NCBI GenBank assembly: GCA_964573885.1
Contig: CAZNLL010000014.1
Location: 1-45,411 of the forward strand
Length of the DNA stretch: 45,411 bases
Direction of reading: 5' to 3'
Origin: CAZNLL01 sp964573885
Lineage (GTDB): Bacteria > Desulfobacterota > DSM-4660 > Desulfatiglandales > Desulfatiglandaceae
Shown here: positions 39,264-45,411 of the stretch, piece after piece
Numbering within the stretch: the first letter of the stretch is position 1
How the letters are laid out: every line of letters begins with the position of its first letter
Notes under the pieces: model-generated
Databases searched by the model: none
Seen by the model: the letters and a program-made list of their open reading frames with translations, nothing else
What the model was told of the DNA's origin: nothing
Made by a program: the position numbers and the translations under genes

Positions 39264-41517
39264 AAGAGCGGTTCTGAACATAAGGGGAATGACCTGTGCG
39301 GCCTGCGTGCGACGGGTTGAAAACGGCTTGAGGAGCCTGGAAGGCGTGGAATCCGCATCAGTGAATTTCGCCTCTGAGAAGGCCTCTGTGGAATATGACC
39401 CCTCACGCATTCACCTTGAGGGGATGGCCCGAAAGGTCAGGGACCTTGGCTACGACGTGATTGATTTGGAAAAGCCCGTTGGCTCCGATGCAGCCCCAGG
39501 GATTGGAGATCCCATAGAAGCGGCCCGGGCAAGGGAAACGAGGGAACTCAGAGTCAAGTTTATTGTGGGCGTTGTTCTGAGTGCCGTCATTTTCTCGGGG
39601 TCCATGCAGGCATGGTTTCCCTTTTTGAGGGAGATCCCCAGAGAACTGGTGCTCATTTGCCTTTTCCTATTAACCACTCCCGTGGTCTTTTGGGTGGGCA
39701 GCCCTTTTCTTATTGGAGCGGTTAAGGCGGCAAGGCAGCATACAACGGATATGAATACCCTGGTGGCCGTGGGCGCCCTGTCCGCGTATGTGTATTCCAT
39801 AGGAGCCACCTTTTTCCCCTGGCTCTTCGGACGGGCCGGGGTAACGCCCCATGTATACTTTGACGGGGCGGCCATGATTGTCACCCTGATTCTTCTGGGC
39901 CGTTACCTGGAGGCCAAGACAAAGGGGAAGACCTCCTTGGCCATTAAGCGATTGATGGGACTGAGGCCCAAGACAGCCCGTGTTAAAAGGGAGGGCCGGG
40001 AAAGAGATATTCCCGTAGAAGATCTCATAAAAGGGGATGTGATCCTGGTAAGGCCCGGGGAAAAGGTCCCCACCGACGGCGTGGTGGTTGCGGGCGCATC
40101 CACCATCGACGAGTCCATGCTCACAGGGGAAAGCGTGCCTGTAACCAAGGGCCCGGGAAGTGAGGTCTTCGGCGCGACCCTTAATAAGACCGGGAGCCTT
40201 ACCTTCAGGGCCACAAAAGTGGGGGCTGAAACGGCCCTGGCCGCCATCATAGGCCTGGTGGAGGAGGCTCAGGGATCCAAGGCACCCATCCAGCGGCTTG
40301 CAGACAAGGTGGCTTCCGTTTTTGTCCCCGTGGTCTTCGGCATTGCTGTCATCACTTTTGTTATCTGGTATTTTTTTGTCCCGGAGCCTCTTTTCAGCCG
40401 GGCCCTTCTCAACTTTGTATCGGTGCTGATCATTGCATGTCCTTGCGCCATGGGACTGGCAACACCCACAGCGGTCATGGTCGGGACCGGGTTGGGGGCT
40501 GAAAACGGGATCTTGATAAAAGGGGGAGAGAGCCTGGAGAAGGCCTATAAACTGACCATGGTGGTTTTTGACAAGACCGGGACCCTTACCCGGGGAAAGC
40601 CTTTGGTGACGGACCTTTTAAGCGCGGGGGGTACGAGTGAGGAAACCGTCTTAAAGGTGGGCGTTTCCCTGGAGTCGGTTTCGGAGCATCCCCTGGCCCA
40701 GGCCATTACCGCAGAAGGCCGGGCCAGGGGGGTTACACTCCCAGAGGTCCGGGACTTCGAGTCCATCACCGGTTTGGGCGCCAGAGGCCTGGTTGAGGGT
40801 AAGAGGTCTCTGGTGGGCAGCCTTCGACTTATGGAAAAAGAAGGTATGGCCATCAACGGCCTGGACCGGGGGGCACTGAGGCTTACCGGGGAGGGGAAGA
40901 CATGCGTTTTTGTGGCCCAGGACGACCGGGTCCTGGGGGTGATCGCCCTCTCGGATGTACCCAAAGATTTTGCCCGGGAAGCGGTGGAAACCCTTAAGGC
41001 CATGGGGTTGGGTACGGCCATGATCACGGGGGACAATGCAAACACGGCCCGTTCCGTGGGGACCGCCCTGGGCATCAAGAACATCCTTGCCGAGGTGCTT
41101 CCCGGTGATAAGGTGCAAGAGATCCGGCGGCTTCAATCAAAAGGCCACGTGGTGGCCATGGTGGGCGACGGAATCAATGATGCGCCGGCGCTCGCAGCAG
41201 CAGACATCGGTGTGGCCATAGGGGCCGGAACGGATGTGGCTATGGAGGCCAGTGACATCACCCTGATCAAAGACGATTTACGCGCCGTGCCCCAGGCCAT
41301 CAAACTCTCTTTTCAGACCATGAGGGTGATCAAGCAAAATCTGTTTTGGGCCTTTTTTTACAACACCATGGGTATTCCCATTGCAGCAGGAATACTGTAT
41401 CCGTTTTTCGGTATTCTTTTAAGTCCTGTATTTGCAGCGGCGGCCATGGCCATGAGTTCCGTGTCGGTGGTGAGTAATTCCCTCCGCCTCAAGAGGGTGT
41501 GGTCCCGTATGCGCTGA
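39256..41517 (+). CDS. copA: Copper-exporting P1B-type ATPase
   Basis: The 753-residue protein has an N-terminal HMA domain (GMTCAAC), eight membrane helices with the IIACPCAMGLATP metal site, TGESVPV in the actuator, the phosphorylated DKTGTLT, SEHPLAQA and GDGINDAPAL. The helix 7 and 8 residues YN and MSS mark the Cu(I) subgroup. It pumps copper out of the cytoplasm. The start is TTG inside the end of copZ. Confidence 0.96.
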   Translation: MSERAVLNIRGMTCAACVRRVENGLRSLEGVESASVNFASEKASVEYDPSRIHLEGMARKVRDLGYDVIDLEKPVGSDAAPGIGDPIEAARARETRELRVKFIVGVVLSAVIFSGSMQAWFPFLREIPRELVLICLFLLTTPVVFWVGSPFLIGAVKAARQHTTDMNTLVAVGALSAYVYSIGATFFPWLFGRAGVTPHVYFDGAAMIVTLILLGRYLEAKTKGKTSLAIKRLMGLRPKTARVKREGRERDIPVEDLIKGDVILVRPGEKVPTDGVVVAGASTIDESMLTGESVPVTKGPGSEVFGATLNKTGSLTFRATKVGAETALAAIIGLVEEAQGSKAPIQRLADKVASVFVPVVFGIAVITFVIWYFFVPEPLFSRALLNFVSVLIIACPCAMGLATPTAVMVGTGLGAENGILIKGGESLEKAYKLTMVVFDKTGTLTRGKPLVTDLLSAGGTSEETVLKVGVSLESVSEHPLAQAITAEGRARGVTLPEVRDFESITGLGARGLVEGKRSLVGSLRLMEKEGMAINGLDRGALRLTGEGKTCVFVAQDDRVLGVIALSDVPKDFAREAVETLKAMGLGTAMITGDNANTARSVGTALGIKNILAEVLPGDKVQEIRRLQSKGHVVAMVGDGINDAPALAAADIGVAIGAGTDVAMEASDITLIKDDLRAVPQAIKLSFQTMRVIKQNLFWAFFYNTMGIPIAAGILYPFFGILLSPVFAAAAMAMSSVSVVSNSLRLKRVWSRMR

Positions 41518-41551
41518 GAGGCTGTGAGGGCGAGGTTTTAAGGAGACGGCT

Positions 41552-42682
41552 TTGAGAGACTTTCACGTAGATCGATCCGCATTCCCCATAACCGAGCGTT
41601 ACGTGTTTATGAATCACGCGGCCGTGGCTCCCCTCCCCCTGCCGGTTACCAGGACGCTTGAATCCTTGGTCCATGAATTCGGTGATTGTGGGATAGCCCG
41701 CTACGGGGAGTGGATGAAGAGAACAGGGGAGGTTCGCAGCCTCTTTGCCAGGCTGATCAACGGGCACCCCTCCGAGATCGCTTTTGTGGGAAACACTTCA
41801 GAAGGGCTGAGTGCCGTGGCCACGGGTCTTCAATGGAAAAAGGGGGAAGCGGTTCTGGTACCGGAACCGGATTTCCCCGCCAATATTTATCCCTGGATGA
41901 ATCTGGAAAGGTACGGGGTGAAGGTCCATTTTATCAAAAGAAAGGCCGGCCGCTTCGGGATGGAAGAGGTCAAAAAGGCCTTGGTCCCGGGGACCCGCGT
42001 TCTTTCCGTGAGTTCCGTGGATTTTGCAAGCGGGTTTCTGTGCGATCTGGCGGGCCTGGGTGATCTCTGTCAGGCCGAAGGGCTCCTTTTCTGTGTGGAT
42101 GCCATTCAAAGCCTGGGTGCCATCCCCATGGACGTGAGGCGCTTCAAAATACATTTCCTGGCCGCCGGCTCTCACAAATGGCTTTTGGGACCCATGGGAT
42201 GCGGGGCCCTCTTTGTTTCAAGGGAAGTGGATTCCCTCCTTCATCCGGAACAAGTGGGTTGGAAGAGCGTGGTGGACGAAGAAAACTTCTTTCAGGTCCA
42301 TTTTGATTTAAAGACCGACGCCCGGCGCTTCGAACCGGGGACCATGAATGTGGCAGGTATCTACGGCCTAGGGGCGGCCCTCGAGTTGTTGATGGAAGTG
42401 GGGATAGAGAAGATTCATAAACGGGTGCTCCACTTAAATGATCTTTTGTACCAAGGGCTCCAGGGACGCCATATCCGGATCTCCACCCCCATGGGCAAGG
42501 GGGAGCGCTCGGGGATCTTCAGTTTTATCCCCCCTCGTGACGGTCACGCCCTTTTCCGTTCCTTGACAGCAAGAAATGTGATGGTCTCTTTGAGAAAAGA
42601 TATTATTCGCCTTTCTCCCCATTTTTACAATACAGAAGGCGATATCAATCGTTTCTTTGAAGCCCTGGATGCGTCAACCTAA
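41552..42682 (+). CDS. Class V PLP-dependent aminotransferase-like enzyme
   Basis: The 376-residue protein has the class V fold: FMNHAAVAPLP, FVGNTSEGLSAVATGL, SSVDFASGF, VDAIQSLGAIPMDV and GSHKWLLGPMGCG with lysine K209 for PLP. It is close to cysteine desulfurases and isopenicillin epimerase-like proteins, but the loop that carries the catalytic cysteine in IscS/SufS has none here, so sulfur transfer is unlikely. Start is TTG with AAGGAG six bases upstream. It begins 34 bases after copA, perhaps on the same transcript. Confidence 0.88.
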   Translation: MRDFHVDRSAFPITERYVFMNHAAVAPLPLPVTRTLESLVHEFGDCGIARYGEWMKRTGEVRSLFARLINGHPSEIAFVGNTSEGLSAVATGLQWKKGEAVLVPEPDFPANIYPWMNLERYGVKVHFIKRKAGRFGMEEVKKALVPGTRVLSVSSVDFASGFLCDLAGLGDLCQAEGLLFCVDAIQSLGAIPMDVRRFKIHFLAAGSHKWLLGPMGCGALFVSREVDSLLHPEQVGWKSVVDEENFFQVHFDLKTDARRFEPGTMNVAGIYGLGAALELLMEVGIEKIHKRVLHLNDLLYQGLQGRHIRISTPMGKGERSGIFSFIPPRDGHALFRSLTARNVMVSLRKDIIRLSPHFYNTEGDINRFFEALDAST

Positions 42683-42733
42683 GGGCGGGGCCTTTCAGAT
42701 CGTCCGTGCAATCCGCTACCCGGCCTAGGTCCC

Positions 42734-43390
42734 TTATCCTGCATTTTTAAGCTTTCCGGACTTGATAATCCGGGCGAGTTCCAACATGCTCTTGGCGGTG
42801 GCCTTGGCTGTTTTAAGCCCGTATTCATCCTTGAGAACCTGATGCTTGTCAGCGGGATCGAAGGCTCCGGTACCGCCAAGGCTGGTGAAGGCCGCCCCTC
42901 CGAAAGTAGAGACAGAACCGGGGACTCCGATAACCATTTGATACGTCAAAAAGGCCCAGTGAATACTGGTGAGGGTGGTCTCAATCCCGGAATTCCTGAA
43001 CCAGCTTAGGGCAATTCCAGAACCCACTTTATGCTTCATGCCCCCCGCATAGTATTTTCCGTAATGGATACATCGGATCCGATCAAGGAAGGCGGCCACA
43101 TGGCCCGACAGCCTGGCCAGATAGACCGGAGAAGCTACCAAGAGGGCATCGCTTTCAATCACTTTGGGGTATAGGGGCTGCATGTCATCTTTGACCATGC
43201 AGAATTGTCCTTCAACCTGTTTGGCCATGCACCAGTTACAATGCCGACAATCTTCTATGCTTTTGTCATGGAGGGTCACTATCTCGGTGTGTACGCCCTC
43301 TTGTTCAATTGATTTGAGGGCCTCTTTCAGAATGAGCTCTGTATTTGAGTCTGCAACAGGGCTCCCACAGATACCTATAATCTTGATCAT
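42734..43390 (-). CDS. Flavodoxin-like NAD(P)H-dependent FMN reductase family protein
   Basis: The 218-residue protein has a flavodoxin fold: GICGSPVADSNTELIL for the FMN phosphate, CRHCNWCMAKQVEGQFC with a cluster of cysteines, DALLVASPVYLARLSGHV and a late PGSVSTFGGAA. Members with this cysteine-rich loop are iron-sulfur flavoproteins (Isf-like) of anaerobes; the spacing C-x2-C-x2-C-x8-C supports a possible 4Fe-4S cluster. ATG at 43390 is six bases after AAGGAG. It may reduce oxygen, quinones or aromatics. Confidence 0.88.
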   Translation of the reverse strand: MIKIIGICGSPVADSNTELILKEALKSIEQEGVHTEIVTLHDKSIEDCRHCNWCMAKQVEGQFCMVKDDMQPLYPKVIESDALLVASPVYLARLSGHVAAFLDRIRCIHYGKYYAGGMKHKVGSGIALSWFRNSGIETTLTSIHWAFLTYQMVIGVPGSVSTFGGAAFTSLGGTGAFDPADKHQVLKDEYGLKTAKATAKSMLELARIIKSGKLKNAG

Positions 43391-43471
43391 CCTTTTCTCC
43401 TTATCCAATCAGATAAAAGCTTACCAGAAGAACATTTGTGTCAAAAGCATTTTGATATGGGTCGGATAGGT

Positions 43472-43502
43472 GATCAGTAGGGCGGGTCAGCGCACCCGCC
43501 GG
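43472..43502 (-). repeat. REP-like palindromic repeat, copy B
   Basis: Reverse complement of the block at 4566-4596 with two differences in 31 bases. The seven-pair stem GGCGGGT/ACCCGCC is kept. One change lies in the loop and one in the flanking CTA-TGATC. It is between two minus-strand genes. Confidence 0.7.
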
Positions 43503-43518
43503 TATCGGAATCAGATTC

Positions 43519-43555
43519 TAATACCCAAATACCCGATACCCAGTACCTAATGCCC
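43519..43555. repeat. Degenerate tandem AATACCC repeat
   Basis: About five units of seven to eight bases follow each other: AATACCC, AAATACCC, GATACCC, AGTACCT, AATGCCC. It is a short degenerate microsatellite close to the REP-like copy. Confidence 0.5.
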
Positions 43556-43614
43556 ACGCCACGGCAGGGGTCACCCAAATCAATTGCCTCAATGAGTGGC
43601 TATGGATCCATTGA

Positions 43615-45342
43615 TTAGGGATTTCCCTTGGGATAAGAAAGGTCGATCTTCAAATTCTTCATCTTCTTGTAAAGCATTGTCCTGGATAGGCCGAGGAGGG
43701 TCGCGGCCTTGGCCTTATTTCCCCGGGTCTTCTTCAGGGCCTCAAGGATAAGATCTCTCTCCGTAGTCTCCAGCACGACCTTGCGGGAATACTTGCCTTT
43801 TACACGGGATCCCCTGATTCTGCGGGCATTCTTCAGCCTGGATGAAAAGTCTTCCAGGCCCAGCAATTCAGTGTTTGAAAAGCTGCAGGCCCGGCCTATC
43901 TCGTTTTGAAGTTCCCGCACGTTGCCAGGCCAGTCATGGGATCTAAATTTCTCCATGACTTCATCTGTGACCCCTTTGAATTTGACATGGTATTTTCGAT
44001 TGAATTCTTCAATAAAGTGCTGGGTGAGCAAAGGAAGATCGTCCTTTTTTTCCCTGAGAGGGGGTACAGATATGGTGAGGGCGTTGATCCTGTAAAACAG
44101 ATCAAGGCGGAATAGATTATTATCGAGGAGGGTATCTATGTCCTTGTTGGTGGCGGAGATGATTCTGAAATCCGATTTCACCAGTGTCTTTGATCCGATT
44201 TTTTCCAGGTTCCCCTCCTGAAGGACCCGTAAGAGCTTCGACTGGACATCAAAGGGGAGGTCTCCGATTTCGTCCAAAAAGAGGCTGCTTGTGTTGGCCA
44301 GCTCAAATTTGCCTATCTTTCCTTTTTTATCTGCATTGGTGAAGGAGCCCGGTTCATACCCAAATAGCTCTGATTCAAAAAGCTCGGGTGGAATGGCCGA
44401 GATGTTGACCGTAATCATGGGATTTTTGGCCCTGTGGCTGAGGTTATGGATGGTGTGGGCCACCAGCTCCTTGCCGGTCCCGGTTTCACCAAAAATGAAC
44501 ACGGGCAAATCTACTTGGGCGGCCTTTTTTATCTCTTCCTTCAGCCTCTCCATGGGCGGGGAATTGCCGATAATTTTATCAAGGGAAAAGGTCGTCTGCC
44601 GGAGGTCCGTGAGTTCCCGCTTGTAATAGTCCACCTGTTTCTTAAGGGATTCGGCCTTGCGGGTGATGTCCTTGAGTTGATAGAGATCCCTGAACATGAC
44701 CTTGCCTATGGCTCCCACCACTTGGTTGCCCCTCCGGATGGGTATTCTGGCGACGATCCTTTCCACCCCCCGCATTTCCATGGTCTTACCGATCTCAGCC
44801 TTTCCGGTCTTGGCCACGATGTGGAGCCGCGAGTTCTTCAGGACTTCCCTGGTATGGGCCCCGATGGCCTCACCATGTTCTATGCCGAGGAATTTTTCGT
44901 GGGGTGGTGAGAGGTAGCGGACAATGCCGTCTTTATCCACCACGTTAAGGCCCTCATAGGGATTTAGAAAAAAATACTTTAGGATTTCTTCAGCAAAGTC
45001 TACCGATAAAAAGAACTGATCAAGGTACTCCAGGGAACTGACCTCTATCAATATGTACAGGATGTGGTTTGCCTGGTCAAAGCGAAGGATTTTATAGAGC
45101 TTTTTATTGCGGTGAATAAACTCTTTTGCAAGGAGACCTTCGGTCAACCGGGCCATTCGTTCTTTGAGGGAGGGATCCTCTTTTTGGGCAAGAGAATCAA
45201 TATCAAAGATATCACACAAGGCCTGGTTAAAAAAAACAACCTCTTTCCCTGCCACCACGCACAGGCCCAGGGGGATGGTGTTTAAGAGGGCCTCCAGATC
45301 AGGGGACTTTGTGGTCATTGTTGGGATGGATTCTACATTCAT
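43615..45342 (-). CDS. Sigma-54-dependent transcriptional activator with PAS sensor
   Basis: The 575-residue protein has an N-terminal region with one or two PAS-like folds (about 18-220), a coiled linker (225-250), an AAA+ domain (255-490) with Walker A GETGTGKE at 285-292 and Walker B LFLDEIGD at 354-361, and a Fis-type helix-turn-helix (529-565: KAKAATLLGLSRTMLYKK). The loop that contacts sigma-54, normally GAFTGA, reads GSFTNA at 332-337. Homologues of this layout control amino-acid and organic-acid catabolism. No -24/-12 target was identified with confidence. Confidence 0.92.
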   Translation of the reverse strand: MNVESIPTMTTKSPDLEALLNTIPLGLCVVAGKEVVFFNQALCDIFDIDSLAQKEDPSLKERMARLTEGLLAKEFIHRNKKLYKILRFDQANHILYILIEVSSLEYLDQFFLSVDFAEEILKYFFLNPYEGLNVVDKDGIVRYLSPPHEKFLGIEHGEAIGAHTREVLKNSRLHIVAKTGKAEIGKTMEMRGVERIVARIPIRRGNQVVGAIGKVMFRDLYQLKDITRKAESLKKQVDYYKRELTDLRQTTFSLDKIIGNSPPMERLKEEIKKAAQVDLPVFIFGETGTGKELVAHTIHNLSHRAKNPMITVNISAIPPELFESELFGYEPGSFTNADKKGKIGKFELANTSSLFLDEIGDLPFDVQSKLLRVLQEGNLEKIGSKTLVKSDFRIISATNKDIDTLLDNNLFRLDLFYRINALTISVPPLREKKDDLPLLTQHFIEEFNRKYHVKFKGVTDEVMEKFRSHDWPGNVRELQNEIGRACSFSNTELLGLEDFSSRLKNARRIRGSRVKGKYSRKVVLETTERDLILEALKKTRGNKAKAATLLGLSRTMLYKKMKNLKIDLSYPKGNP

Positions 45343-45369
45343 GATGAAAGCCGATAATTTTTGTAATTG

Positions 45370-45398
45370 ATCCTATCAGTTTAAGGCCCCTATTTCAA
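45370..45398 (-). promoter_or_regulatory. Predicted promoter of the sigma-54 activator gene
   Basis: On the minus strand TTGAAA (45398-45393) and TAGGAT (45375-45370) are 17 bases apart, about 28 bases before the ATG at 45342. It is a sigma-70-type promoter. Confidence 0.5.
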
Positions 45399-45411
45399 CG
45401 TCAAATCGAGT

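Noticed and set aside
43519..43555. CRISPR-like tandem units
   Set aside because: Units are seven to eight bases with no spacers; a degenerate microsatellite.

Overview
The window looks like a chromosomal segment of an anaerobic Desulfobacterota (former Deltaproteobacteria) genome. This is an inference from gene content: a four-subunit ferredoxin-dependent 2-oxoacid oxidoreductase, a TRAP carboxylate transporter, a stand-alone IMP cyclohydrolase, dodecins, a lysine-rich histone-like protein, a PAS/sigma-54 regulator and several radical SAM proteins. About 39 genes are supported. They are mostly conserved metabolic genes rather than a mobile island. No tRNA, rRNA, CRISPR array, transposase or phage gene was seen.

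Layout. 1-4.6 kb: 5' part of a membrane sensor, a radical SAM protein, a divergent PurD-like ATP-grasp enzyme, the first copy of a 183-bp repeat, and a DUF3568/SH3 lipoprotein-like gene. 4.7-7.6 kb (minus): TRAP genes dctP, dctQ, dctM with a long stem-loop between dctP and dctQ. 7.8-13.9 kb: a small Cys-rich ORF, then a long minus-strand cluster reading class IV aminotransferase, dodecin, 2-oxoacid:ferredoxin oxidoreductase delta-alpha-beta-gamma, XRE-cupin regulator, DUF1178 protein, IMP cyclohydrolase. The cluster begins with a leader that can fold as either a terminator or a competing antiterminator. 14.2-15.9 kb: LOG-family protein, rsmG, second dodecin. 16.1-20.7 kb: cobalamin riboswitch with a strong terminator, then cobT, cobS, cobD, cbiB. 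20.8-27.4 kb: histone-like protein, Mut7-C protein, second copy of the 183-bp repeat, murA, comEC, SpoIIE-type phosphatase. 27.5-32 kb: two MFS transporters and a ClC/CBS channel. 32.3-36.9 kb: B12-type radical SAM protein, nitronate monooxygenase, MarR regulator with an operator-like palindrome, secreted unknown. 37-45.4 kb: divergent aspartate carbamoyltransferase, response regulator, copZ-copA, class V aminotransferase, flavodoxin-like reductase, sigma-54 activator.

How the genes fit together. The aminotransferase plus 2-oxoacid oxidoreductase cluster would turn amino acids into acyl-CoA and reduced ferredoxin. The cobalamin operon supplies late steps of B12 assembly, which fits the B12-type radical SAM enzyme. 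TRAP and MFS carriers handle organic acids, and CopZ/CopA export copper. The non-coding DNA holds the least ordinary features: a two-state attenuator, two families of dispersed palindromic repeats, a nested inverted repeat after rsmG, and a MarR-type autoregulatory promoter. All functional calls rest on motif reading; no database search was possible.
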